Positions 1 through 8,210 of a DNA stretch of 40,279 nt are shown here, in pieces (within the stretch, counting starts at the first letter, position 1; the number at the start of each line of letters is the position of its first letter). This DNA comes from SIG588 sp045533175 (GTDB lineage: Bacteria; Bacillota; Clostridia; Oscillospirales; Acutalibacteraceae): the NCBI GenBank assembly GCA_045533175.1, contig JAZSHJ010000060.1, positions 1-40,279 on the forward strand, read 5' to 3'. The notes below the pieces were generated by a model. The model searched no databases. It had not been told where the DNA came from and worked only from the letters and a program-made list of their open reading frames with translations. The translations under genes were made by a program, and so were the position numbers.

Positions 1-1
1 A

Positions 2-166
2 AAACGGAAAAATGAGAGGTTTGGACGAGAAATTTCCTTGCCAAAAGTGGAGATGTCTTCACTAAAAATGCAGAGGAAATGCAGAAAGGAAAAGGATAAA
101 GATTTTTGCACTGATGAAACTAAAAAGGAAATGTTTGGAGAATACGTTAGCTTAAAAGCGGCTTGA
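2..166 (+). CDS. Possible 3' end of a truncated gene, function unknown
   Basis: An uninterrupted frame enters from the left edge and runs 54 codons to TGA at 164-166. The peptide is lysine/glutamate-rich and ends in EYVSLKAA. The stop lies inside the 5' arm of a strong terminator hairpin, the usual place for a gene end in this window. I do not recognise the family, and the fragment is too short to exclude chance. A second frame is open for 28 codons (16-99), so coding status is uncertain. The base composition is AT-rich, like the two genes that follow and unlike the rest of the window. Confidence 0.35.
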   Translation, partial: KRKNERFGREISLPKVEMSSLKMQRKCRKEKDKDFCTDETKKEMFGEYVSLKAA

Positions 167-192
167 AATCGTTTGATTTCAAGCCGCTTTTT
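157..192. terminator. Bidirectional Rho-independent terminator
   Basis: A perfect 14-bp stem (157-170 with 175-188) with a GTTT loop is followed by a T run on the plus strand and by TTTT on the minus strand. It separates the truncated plus-strand gene from the convergent XRE gene and can stop both transcripts. Confidence 0.85.
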
Positions 193-375
193 AATCAAAT
201 TATTCTTTCTTGCCAAGATCGTTTTCGCATTGCGGGCATTTCATATAGCGTATTCTGCCAACTGCATTTGTGTATGATCGCCGTAACACTATATGACACC
301 CATGAGGAAGGGCAATTCGTGGCGAAAAACCAATTTCTCCCTTAGTGACCGCCCCGAAAGAAAGGCTTTTTGCTT

Positions 376-735
376 TTACTTTTGCGAGAACTCCTTCATA
401 AGCACATTCAAGATGCCTTGTTGGCGCTCGGAAAGTCCCGCACCCTTAAATGTGCTGTCACGGAACTCAAACACGATGGTTTGAATCACCTGCTTTTGCT
501 GATCGGTCAACCCATCGATCGATACCATTTCGTTCTTATCAATTCCCACCAGATAATCCAACGACACGTTGAAGATTGCGGCAAAGTCCGTGAGAATGCT
601 AAGCGGTGGTAGTTTGAGATTGTTTTCATAACTGCTTATGACCGACTTTGATCTACCCACCCGTCTGCCCAACTGTTCCTGTGAGAGTTTTTGCTTTTCT
701 CTGAGTTCACGAAGTCTTAAACCGAAATCAAACAC
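376..735 (-). CDS. XRE-family helix-turn-helix transcriptional regulator
   Basis: A 119-aa protein. Residues about 6-60 form a Cro/CI-type HTH domain: LRELREKQKLSQEQLGRRVG, then the recognition-helix stretch SKSVISSYENNLKLPPL, then a helix ending in VSLDYLVGID. The C-terminal 55 residues are a short helical tail likely used for dimerisation. The start is GTG at 735, because an AAGGTGG ribosome-binding site lies just upstream and no better start is in frame. Such small repressors usually regulate themselves or neighbours on mobile or accessory DNA. It is divergent from the broken SLOG gene, so that gene's promoter is a plausible target. The AT-rich composition suggests transfer. The ligand is unknown. 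Confidence 0.85.
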   Translation of the reverse strand: MFDFGLRLRELREKQKLSQEQLGRRVGRSKSVISSYENNLKLPPLSILTDFAAIFNVSLDYLVGIDKNEMVSIDGLTDQQKQVIQTIVFEFRDSTFKGAGLSERQQGILNVLMKEFSQK

Positions 736-784
736 AAATCCACCTTCTGTTCAAAAGTTTTCTTACAGAAACATATTAACCCGC

Positions 785-813
785 TTGTGTTTTGTTTTTG
801 GAAACTGTATAAT
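785..813 (+). promoter_or_regulatory. Sigma-A promoter of the SLOG-like gene
   Basis: TTGTGT at 785-790 and a consensus TATAAT at 808-813 are separated by 17 bases and lie about 45 bases before the gene. The site is between two divergent genes, so the XRE protein could act here. Confidence 0.6.
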
Positions 814-859
814 ATAATTGTTCTGTTATCGAAAATTTACGCAGAAAGAAGGGTTTGGA

Positions 860-1314
860 ATAGGAAACAAAACTTGCGTCTGCTTTGGACATCGAGAACT
901 TTTTAAAGATTTTTCCTTTGTGCTGTCGGAGTTGCTCGAAGATTTGATTGTGTCCTATGAAGTCACGGAATTTTGGACGGGGGCATGGGCGATTTTGACG
1001 CCGGTTTTTCTTCGGCTGTACGTATTCTCAAGCAAAAATATCCCGCTGTCAAATTGGTATTGATCAAACCGTATTTTTCTAATGAACTCAATACAAACCA
1101 AACCTATTATCTAAATGCATATGATGAGATTATACTCCCCTTCGTGCTCAGCGGGGTTCACCCAAAATCTGCAATCACCAAAAGAAACCGTTGGATGGTA
1201 GAAAACTGCGATTTTATAGTAAGTTGTGTTTATAAAAATCACGGCGGAGCGTATACCGCCGTGAAATACGCCGCCTTGTTGAATAAAAAGGTGATTTCCG
1301 TTTTAGATTTATGA
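860..1314 (+). pseudogene. SLOG-family (DUF1273/YpsA-like) gene, frameshifted
   Basis: Two overlapping frames together read as one SLOG-like protein. The first part carries KTCVCFGHREL and a helix, EDLIVSYEVTEFWTG. It then shifts frame, and the rest reads GGMGDFDAGFSSAVRILKQK, then YPAVKLVLIKPYF, and ends at VISVLDL with TGA at 1312-1314. The break is at the G run 979-983: five G are present, six would restore TGGMGDFD. The codon best placed after the AGAAGGG ribosome-binding site is ATA at 860, where ATG would be expected, so the start also looks damaged. SLOG proteins of this type bind nucleotides or related ligands and are common in Firmicute accessory DNA. Family assignment is good; loss of function is likely but a homopolymer sequencing error could explain the shift. 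Confidence 0.75.
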
Positions 1315-1333
1315 ACAGCTGTTTTTTTGCACA

Positions 1334-1366
1334 AAAAATGCCTTTCCAAAAAGGAAAGGCATTTTT
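1334..1366. terminator. Bidirectional Rho-independent terminator
   Basis: The arms aaaaatgcctttcc and ggaaaggcattttt pair around an A5 loop at 1348-1352, with a T run on each strand. It lies between the SLOG pseudogene and the convergent GH2 gene and marks the end of the AT-rich segment. Confidence 0.9.
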
Positions 1367-1383
1367 GCGTGTGGGGGTAGGTT

Positions 1384-4300
1384 TTAACCAAGCAAGGTGA
1401 GTTCCGAGATCACCCACGGTTTCAACGCGTTGGTACGAAGCGCGATCTTGAAGTAACGGGCGCGTACCCCTTCGCCCAGATCCACAAACACGCGGCCGTC
1501 GCGATAGGACATACGCTCCTCAAAGAGCGTGCGATATACCGGCTTTAACGTGTCTTCCGAATCTCCCGCCAGCAGTTCAAAGGTGTGGGGAGTGTAACAC
1601 GCGCCGCCCACGTCCGACGTGAGGGAGGAAAAATACAACGCGTGGCATTCCACCGCCGTGTCGGTGTGAATATCAAAGTCGATGCCGTCCCGCTGATCGC
1701 CGTCGCTGATCCAAAACTCCTCGCGGCCGCCGATGGCGCGCGCCACCTCGTGCGGGCGATTGGCGCTGAACAGGTTACCCGCCGTGAGTCCGATGGGTTG
1801 CAGATCCCGCCCGTACAGACCAAAGCGCAGATCCAGTTTGGACAGATCGTAACGGGTGAAGATCATTTGCGGCATCGAGCCGCCTTCCCGCATCACCAAG
1901 GTGAGGGTGTTCCATCCCGACGTCAGCGGAATGCTGTTGATGCGGATGGCTTCACCCTGCCCGATGAGATCACCGTTTAACAGCAACTCACACGGCTTTT
2001 CGGCGGTGATCGCCAACTCCACCGTGTCGGGATTGAGCAACAGATCGGTGCGATCGGTGGGCGAATGTACAAACACCGTGAGTGCGTAGCGATCGGGCAA
2101 GCGGTCGCCGCGTGTCACCGCACGCCACACCTCCCCGTTTTCCACACGGTTGAGTCCCGCTTGCCACCCCGTTTCTTCGGGGGTGATGGCTTTGCACAGC
2201 GCACGGTTAAGCGTCACGCCGTACACACCGCCCGTGAGCAATTCATCCAGCGCGGCGTTTTGCGAAAACTCCACCGCCGTGTGCAAGGCGGACAGCATGC
2301 GCACCAACCAATGTTTCACCTTTTTGTTTTGCAACTGCATGGATGCCTGGCAGAAATAAACGGCCGCGCCCGCATAGTCGTGGCGGGACAAGGCGGCAAA
2401 ACGGGTGCGATCCTGCCGTTCGCTTTTGTGGGAGGACACCGTCTTGATGTTTTCGGCGTTCTGGTTCCATTGCCGCCAATCCATTGCGGGCAACCCCAGC
2501 AAGATCGCCTCGATCTCCCCTGTGTATTCCAACAGGTTTTCCGCCAGTCGGGCGGCACTCCCTTCGGTTAGGCCGTAGAGGTTGTTGCCGTAGATCCCCG
2601 CGATCACGGAATCGCTCCCCGCGGGTTTCAAATGACACGCATGGCGGGCGGACACTTCAAATTCATACGAGAAGATGTCGGGCGTTTTGATGAGCCCCAA
2701 CACCAACACCTGCTTAAAATTGTGCGCTCCCACGCCGCGCAACCAATCCAAATTTTCGCTGCCGTCCACGATCAGCAATCCTTCTTGCGGCGCTTTCAGC
2801 CGTTCGAACAACGCCGCACGGTCAAGCGGCGTGTAACGGCACCGCACCTCACTCAGCATGGCTGCCACATCGCCACCTGTGCTGCCGTAGAAATACGCAG
2901 GGGTAGGTTTTTTCAAACTACATTTCCGCAGATATGCCGCAAGGCGAATCATCATCAACAGCGCTTGCGGCTCTTCATCGACCAAGGCGGGCAGATCGAT
3001 CGCGGATACGATGCGCCCTTCACCTGCGGGTGTCATATCCAACACCAGCGGCATGCCCATTCCGTTGAAATACAGCGGAGTAGCATTGAAGTTGAGATAA
3101 TCTTCAAAATACCGCGCCGCACGTCGCGTGTTGAACACGATGTCACGGCCGTTTGTGCGCAACGCGTCCCCCGTTGTGTCGGTTGCAAAGACGGTTTGCA
3201 CCGCTTTGCCGCGGGTGAAACTGCCGTAGGGGGAGTGTTCCTTTTGGCGAAAATCCAACGCGAGGCCCTCCGTTTCGGCATCGCTTTGGCGCAAGCACGG
3301 AAGTTTCACCGTCTCCCATGCCGCATTCAGCGCCGCACGGTCATACAACGTGACGGCGGCGGTATCGGTGTAATACACCTGCGCGTCATCGCGCAACGTG
3401 ACCTGCAAAGTCGCGGCGGTTTCGGCAGTCACCGCAGGGATCGAAAGTGTCAACGTCACGTCTTCGTGGGTACACGCCGCCATCGGCATGGGGTGGGATA
3501 CGCTTGCCGCTTCGCGGCCGTTGATCACCAATGCGGCGATCAGGGTAAGTTTCAACGAATCACGCGCATCGTTGAACACCGCCACGGGGAAAGTCACCTC
3601 TTCCCCCGCCCACAGCGACACGGGGGTATGTTCGAGGAAGGGGCGCACGGGGGCAAACGCCTTTTGTGTTTCTGTCCACACGGGGTTGGGGATATACGGC
3701 GGCAACGTGTCGTCCGCCCCCGCATTCAGCGTGCGCAGATACGGTGTGAGTCGCGTGGGTTTGATGCCCGGCGTTTCATACGTGTCGTAGGTAAGCAACT
3801 GCTCTTTGAACGGCAAAGGTTCCAACCCATACCAGATAAGGTTGAACACACACACTTGATCTGCCCATTTACGCTGTCCGATCAGGTTGCGATAGGCATC
3901 CCCCGCCACCGCGCGCAAACGGCCGTCGAAGGTGAGCAGGGTCTGCTCGCCGTCCTGCAGGCAGACGTTATCGGGGGTGGAATAATACATACTGCCGTTT
4001 TCCCCGATGGTGATGGGCTTTTCGCGATGAGTGGGACAATCGTATCCCGGATAGTGCAACGAATTGACATCCAATCGCCCGCCCAAGTCGTGACTGCCGT
4101 CGCAGCTGTAGGGGCGCGACGGATCCAGTTTCGGAATCTCTTTTGTCAGATCAAACAGTTTTTCCGAGAGATCTTCCACATCCCGAATGAACTTGGAACC
4201 GCACACTTTGTAGGCGGGAATGCATTCGTTTTCGGGACTCCACATCACCACCGAGGGGTGGTTGCGATCCCGCAAAATCAGACGGCGCAGATGCCGCTTG

Positions 4301-5445
4301 CTGTTTTCAAAAAACGCCTCGTTGTAACTGAAGTTGCAACGGGATGCCCATATCGCCGATTCGGATACCATCAGCATGCCCATCTCGTCCGCAATGTCAT
4401 AGAAAAAGGCGGGATACGGCATGGCGTGCAAACGAATGATGTTGACGTTGGCCTCCTTTGCCATACGATAATACGCGCGCGCGTATTCCTCGCTCTGCAC
4501 GGCGTAACCCATGTAATGCCACGAATCGTTTTTCAACTTGATGGGGCGGCCGTTGAGCACAAACCGTTTCTCCTTTATCCCAAAGGTGCGAAACCCAATG
4601 CGAACCACGTGGGTATCCACCACCTCACCGTTACTAAACAGTTCGGCTTTCAGATCGTAGAGTTGCGGGTGTTCGGGTTCCCACAACACGATGTTGCGGC
4701 CGCTGTAATTCCACGCGGCCGCTTTGCCGCAAGGGACGGTGAGGACTTCCGAAAAACTATCCCCTTTATGTTCGGAAAGCGAAAATCGCACGACATCTCC
4801 CGCACCCGCCACCGTGTGCTCGATATGCAACGTGTGGGCATAGACATCCGCATGGGCAAACACATCGGCGATAAAGGATCGGGGGCGTTCCACAAGCCAA
4901 CAATCCTGCCAAATACCCGCAATATGGTTGCCCCAAAACGAGCCTTCGGGAAAATCGGTGCGGGGGCGACCGTCTTCATCCTTGTATTCGGACGCCATCA
5001 CCGTTTGGCACCCCACCACAAGTTCGTTTTCCGCGCCGTATATCACCGTATCCGTCACTTCGATCTCGATGGGCAAAAACGCTTCGCATTCTTCAGCAAT
5101 CCGTTGCCCGTTCAAATAAAACACCGTCTGATAGGCCACCGCGTCAAACCGCAAAAACAGACGACGGCCGCGGCTTTGCTCCCCCACCGTGAAACGGCGG
5201 CGATAAAAGCCGACCTGTGCATCTTCCCACGCCAACGGATATTCGGGGTATAACCGAAAATCCGCCCCGCTTACACGATAGGTATCCCCTGCGGTGCGGC
5301 GGTCGTACCCGCCCGAAAACGAATTGATGTTAAAAGGAGAAGGCACTTTGATCGGCACGCTGTCCCACGCGGTGGGAACGGTGGACAACGAATCGGTTTC
5401 GCAGGAGAACTCCCACAATCCGTTTAAACAACGGCGGTTTTCCAT
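1384..5445 (-). CDS. Large cytosolic glycoside hydrolase family 2 enzyme
   Basis: A 1353-aa GH2 protein, of the beta-galactosidase/beta-glucuronidase/beta-mannosidase type. The N-terminal jelly-roll sugar-binding domain (about 5-190, with FYRRRF and LRFDAVAYQTVFYLNGQ) is followed by an Ig-like domain and a TIM barrel. The barrel has the acid/base motif NHPSVVMWSPENE (Glu407) and a likely nucleophile in ITIGEN (Glu482). A long middle and C-terminal part adds further beta domains. The last ~130 residues resemble a discoidin/F5-8-type carbohydrate-binding domain (GVRARYFKI). There is no signal peptide, so it should act inside the cell on imported oligosaccharides. I chose ATG 5445 because AAAAGGGG lies 9 bases upstream. 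The exact sugar cannot be read from the sequence. Confidence 0.9.
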   Translation of the reverse strand: MENRRCLNGLWEFSCETDSLSTVPTAWDSVPIKVPSPFNINSFSGGYDRRTAGDTYRVSGADFRLYPEYPLAWEDAQVGFYRRRFTVGEQSRGRRLFLRFDAVAYQTVFYLNGQRIAEECEAFLPIEIEVTDTVIYGAENELVVGCQTVMASEYKDEDGRPRTDFPEGSFWGNHIAGIWQDCWLVERPRSFIADVFAHADVYAHTLHIEHTVAGAGDVVRFSLSEHKGDSFSEVLTVPCGKAAAWNYSGRNIVLWEPEHPQLYDLKAELFSNGEVVDTHVVRIGFRTFGIKEKRFVLNGRPIKLKNDSWHYMGYAVQSEEYARAYYRMAKEANVNIIRLHAMPYPAFFYDIADEMGMLMVSESAIWASRCNFSYNEAFFENSKRHLRRLILRDRNHPSVVMWSPENECIPAYKVCGSKFIRDVEDLSEKLFDLTKEIPKLDPSRPYSCDGSHDLGGRLDVNSLHYPGYDCPTHREKPITIGENGSMYYSTPDNVCLQDGEQTLLTFDGRLRAVAGDAYRNLIGQRKWADQVCVFNLIWYGLEPLPFKEQLLTYDTYETPGIKPTRLTPYLRTLNAGADDTLPPYIPNPVWTETQKAFAPVRPFLEHTPVSLWAGEEVTFPVAVFNDARDSLKLTLIAALVINGREAASVSHPMPMAACTHEDVTLTLSIPAVTAETAATLQVTLRDDAQVYYTDTAAVTLYDRAALNAAWETVKLPCLRQSDAETEGLALDFRQKEHSPYGSFTRGKAVQTVFATDTTGDALRTNGRDIVFNTRRAARYFEDYLNFNATPLYFNGMGMPLVLDMTPAGEGRIVSAIDLPALVDEEPQALLMMIRLAAYLRKCSLKKPTPAYFYGSTGGDVAAMLSEVRCRYTPLDRAALFERLKAPQEGLLIVDGSENLDWLRGVGAHNFKQVLVLGLIKTPDIFSYEFEVSARHACHLKPAGSDSVIAGIYGNNLYGLTEGSAARLAENLLEYTGEIEAILLGLPAMDWRQWNQNAENIKTVSSHKSERQDRTRFAALSRHDYAGAAVYFCQASMQLQNKKVKHWLVRMLSALHTAVEFSQNAALDELLTGGVYGVTLNRALCKAITPEETGWQAGLNRVENGEVWRAVTRGDRLPDRYALTVFVHSPTDRTDLLLNPDTVELAITAEKPCELLLNGDLIGQGEAIRINSIPLTSGWNTLTLVMREGGSMPQMIFTRYDLSKLDLRFGLYGRDLQPIGLTAGNLFSANRPHEVARAIGGREEFWISDGDQRDGIDFDIHTDTAVECHALYFSSLTSDVGGACYTPHTFELLAGDSEDTLKPVYRTLFEERMSYRDGRVFVDLGEGVRARYFKIALRTNALKPWVISELTLLG

Positions 5446-5480
5446 AAAACACAACCCCTTTTCCGTTTTTACTAACTCTT

Positions 5481-5510
5481 ATGATAGCAAATTATTTTCC
5501 CCGTCGTCAA
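5481..5510 (-). promoter_or_regulatory. Promoter of the GH2 gene
   Basis: On the minus strand TTGACG (5510-5505) and TATCAT (5486-5481) are 18 bases apart, about 35 bases before the GH2 start. It is back-to-back with the symporter promoter. Confidence 0.65.
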
Positions 5511-5549
5511 TCCTTTTGTCCCCAAACGGGAGTTTTTTTGTCATTTTAC

Positions 5550-5578
5550 TTGCTTTTTAAGGACGCTTCGTTTATAAT
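5550..5578 (+). promoter_or_regulatory. Promoter of the PutP-type symporter gene
   Basis: TTGCTT (5550-5555) and TATAAT (5573-5578) are 17 bases apart, 33 bases before the start codon. An AAGGAG ribosome-binding site follows at about 5596. Confidence 0.75.
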
Positions 5579-5611
5579 GTAACATATTATTCATAAAGGA
5601 GCCGTATCGTT

Positions 5612-7144
5612 ATGCAAATACTGGCATTTGTTTTGTACTTTCTGTTGATCCTCGGTGTCGGCCTGTTCTTCTTCTTCCGTTCCAAAAATAACGGCGAGAA
5701 GGAATATTTCCTGGGCGGCCGTTCGATGGGCCCGTGGGTCACCGCCATGAGTGCGCAAGCATCGGATATGTCCGGCTGGCTGTTGATGGGTTTCCCCGGC
5801 AGCATTCTTGCGTTCGGTATGGGCAAGGTCTGGATCGGTATCGGTCTGGCACTCGGCACCGCCGCAAACTGGATCTTTGTGGCACGGCGGTTGCGCCGTT
5901 TCTCCCGCGCTTCGGGAGATTCCATCACCCTGCCGCAGTATCTTACCAACCGTTTTGCCTCCCAAAGCGCGGTGTTGAAGATCGTGTGCGCACTTATCTT
6001 CCTTATCAGCTTCACGGTGTACGTAGCGTCCGCTTTTGTGGCGGGTAAAAGCGTCATGATGGCGGTTATCCCGTGGTTTGCGGATAAAGAACTTCTGGCG
6101 ATGGGGTTGTTCGCTCTGCTGATTTTGGTGTATACCTTCCTCGGCGGCTACAAGGCTGTTTGCTGGACCGACTTCTTCCAAGGTCTTATGATGTTGGTTG
6201 CGGTGTTGGCTGTGCCGATCATCATGGCTCTCGGCAACTTTGACGGCGCGTTTACGGCCGCGTTTGCCGACGGCGTTTCCGCCTTTGAATCCAACCCCTT
6301 CACGGCGGATTGGCGCGACATCGTGACCGGTCTTTCCTGGGGCCTCGGATACTTCGGTATGCCGCACATCATCGTGCGCTTCATGGGCATCCAAAAGCCT
6401 TCGCAGGTGAAAAAAGCCGCCACGGTCGCCATCATCTGGGTGGTTCTTTCTTTGGGTGCGGCCATTGCGATCGCGGTGTTGGGGCGCACCTTCCTGTTGA
6501 GTGACGGTACCTCTCTTGCCAACAAACTGTTGCCCGTCGGTGCGCAACAGAACATCTTTATCACGTTGGCGCAGGATATTTTCCCGCCCGTAATTGCCGG
6601 TTTGCTGTTGGCCGCCATCGTCGCGGCGGCCATGTCCACCGCAGACTCGCAGTTGTTGGTGGCCTCCTCCGCTTTTACGAGCGACCTTTACAAGCCGTTG
6701 ATTCGTAAAAACAAGGCATCGGATAAAGAAACTCTGTGGGTTGGCCGCTTGGTGGTGGCTCTCGTCAGTTTGGTGGCGTTCTTCATTGCGGCCAGCAAAA
6801 GCGCGTGGGCCGGCAGCATTATGGCCATGGTGGAAAATGCGTGGGGCTTGTTTGGCGCAGCTTTCGGCCCGGTCGTGTTGCTCTCGCTGTTCTGGCGTCG
6901 ACTCAACTACACAGGTGCCGTGGCCGGTATCGTGACCGGCGCAGCGGTGGATATCGCGTGGCTGTTGTGCTTCACCAACACCATTACGGATGCGATCATT
7001 GCCCCCACCGGCATTTATGAGATCCTGCCCGGTTTTGTGGCGGGCGGCTTGGTTGCCGTGGCCGTGTCGCTGCTGACCAAAGCACCCGACGCACAGGTGG
7101 AAGCCATCTTCGCTTCGGCCACCGATCCTTCAAAGGACGATTGA
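5612..7144 (+). CDS. putP: Sodium/proline symporter of the SSS family
   Basis: A 510-aa polytopic membrane protein of normal PutP length with about 13 hydrophobic segments. Family signatures include YFLGGRSMGPWVTAMSA, then QASDMSGWLLMGFPG, the conserved core of TM2 that lines the Na+ and substrate sites. LPQYLTNRF and AAIVAAAMSTADSQLLVASS (the Na+-coordinating TM8 region) are also present. It would import proline, or a related solute, using the Na+ gradient that an Rnf complex can help maintain. It is transcribed alone, divergent from GH2, and closed by a terminator. The PutP assignment rests on the motif pattern; another SSS substrate is possible. Confidence 0.88.
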   Translation: MQILAFVLYFLLILGVGLFFFFRSKNNGEKEYFLGGRSMGPWVTAMSAQASDMSGWLLMGFPGSILAFGMGKVWIGIGLALGTAANWIFVARRLRRFSRASGDSITLPQYLTNRFASQSAVLKIVCALIFLISFTVYVASAFVAGKSVMMAVIPWFADKELLAMGLFALLILVYTFLGGYKAVCWTDFFQGLMMLVAVLAVPIIMALGNFDGAFTAAFADGVSAFESNPFTADWRDIVTGLSWGLGYFGMPHIIVRFMGIQKPSQVKKAATVAIIWVVLSLGAAIAIAVLGRTFLLSDGTSLANKLLPVGAQQNIFITLAQDIFPPVIAGLLLAAIVAAAMSTADSQLLVASSAFTSDLYKPLIRKNKASDKETLWVGRLVVALVSLVAFFIAASKSAWAGSIMAMVENAWGLFGAAFGPVVLLSLFWRRLNYTGAVAGIVTGAAVDIAWLLCFTNTITDAIIAPTGIYEILPGFVAGGLVAVAVSLLTKAPDAQVEAIFASATDPSKDD

Positions 7145-7158
7145 CCTGTCTACTAAAA

Positions 7159-7208
7159 AGAACGTCTCGCACAACCGCCTGGTCTGTGCGGGGCGTGCTC
7201 TTTTTTTC
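7159..7208 (+). terminator. Rho-independent terminator after putP
   Basis: Arms 7159-7173 and about 7184-7200 pair over 15 positions using G-U wobbles, followed by TTTTTTT. The wobbles favour the plus-strand RNA, although the convergent lipoprotein gene also ends here. Confidence 0.7.
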
Positions 7209-7961
7209 TTATGCAATCTTCTTGAAAGTATACGACCACGGCTCGTCCGTTTCGTCCAATCGGTTCATCAACAAGCGTGTCGCGGTGATGGTGTAACCAT
7301 AGGTTTCCGTTACCTCTTCACCCATGCGGTTACAGCACAGGATCAATTTATCCTCATTGAAGGTGTAACTCCCCGTGGCCGCGCTTTGCCCCACACGATT
7401 TTGGAGTCCTTCCAAAAACATCGTTTCCTTCATGTCGCAAACCTCTTCCAACGATTCGCAACCCCAAGAGGCGCAGTATTCTTCCACCGAAGCGCTTCCC
7501 CGTTCTTGCATATCCGCTTGTATTTCGGCATCCAGACCGTTCGCAAACGCCGTGTGGGCACTACTCTCGTCCACCTGTAAGTTCTTTTCCACATTGCCCT
7601 CGGCATCGAAGGTATACACGTATTCCACAAGGACCTCGCTCATATCCACGCCGTCCGCCAAATACGGGAGTGCCGTGGCAAACGGCACTTGCGCCCGCCA
7701 CTCCCCGACAATCAAATCCTCCTCGGTTTGCGCAACCGTCGTGGTAGTGGTTGTCGCAACGGTTGTGACGAGGGTGGTCGTCGTGGTAGCTTCCGTCGTG
7801 GTAGTGGTTGCCGTCGTGGTGGTCACCGCCGCCGCTGTGGTGGCGGGACGGTTGTTCGGTTGACTTTCCTCGCCCTCGCGAGGCATCTCTTCTCCGCAAC
7901 CGACCGCCGACAGCATCAGCCCCAAACACAAAAGCACCCCCAATGTTTTGCGGAACATCAT
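7209..7961 (-). CDS. Secreted lipoprotein with threonine-rich linker
   Basis: A 250-aa protein with a lipoprotein signal peptide (MMFRKTLGVLLCLGLMLSAV) and lipobox LSAVGC, so Cys22 should be lipidated and anchor it outside the membrane. Residues ~40-78 are a Thr/Ala/Val-rich spacer that likely extends from the cell surface and may be O-modified. The rest (~80-250) begins with DLIVGEWRAQVP and ends with an SYTF repeat, similar in style to small "lipocalin-like/DUF" beta-sheet domains of Clostridia. It contains several Cys. I do not recognise a specific function. ATG 7961 follows AAGGAG by 8 bases; a second ATG is the next codon. Confidence 0.75.
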   Translation of the reverse strand: MMFRKTLGVLLCLGLMLSAVGCGEEMPREGEESQPNNRPATTAAAVTTTTATTTTTEATTTTTLVTTVATTTTTTVAQTEEDLIVGEWRAQVPFATALPYLADGVDMSEVLVEYVYTFDAEGNVEKNLQVDESSAHTAFANGLDAEIQADMQERGSASVEEYCASWGCESLEEVCDMKETMFLEGLQNRVGQSAATGSYTFNEDKLILCCNRMGEEVTETYGYTITATRLLMNRLDETDEPWSYTFKKIA

Positions 7962-7990
7962 ATCGTTCTCTCCTTTTGATTAATACGTTC

Positions 7991-8019
7991 ATTATATCAC
8001 AGATATCTGAAAAAAGCAA
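7991..8019 (-). promoter_or_regulatory. Promoter of the lipoprotein gene, with internal palindrome
   Basis: On the minus strand TTGCTT (8019-8014) and a consensus TATAAT (7996-7991) are 17 bases apart. The perfect palindrome CAGATATCTG (8000-8009) fills the spacer and could be an operator. Confidence 0.7.
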
Positions 8020-8120
8020 CACGCCCGCTTGCGCTTCGCAAACAACCGACCACGAAAAACGTGGTGAATATTGCACAATTTTTTACGTTTCCTTTTTTGC
8101 CTTTTTCCACTTTTGCACAC

Positions 8121-8149
8121 TTGTTCTTTTTTGACGTCTGTTTTACAAT
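8121..8149 (+). promoter_or_regulatory. Promoter of the kinase-AraC gene
   Basis: TTGTTC (8121-8126) and TACAAT (8144-8149) are 17 bases apart, about 60 bases before the GTG start. A perfect TTGACG at 8131 is too close to the -10 box to serve as the -35 element. Confidence 0.5.
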
Positions 8150-8210
8150 GTATTCAGACCTTGCACACTCTTCGACAGAATGTTACATTGAATATAGGGA
8201 GGTGTTTTGT

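Noticed and set aside
2632..5253. Long plus-strand frame inside the GH2 gene
   Set aside because: It is a GC-driven shadow of the GH2 coding strand, His/Arg/Gln-rich and without any domain.
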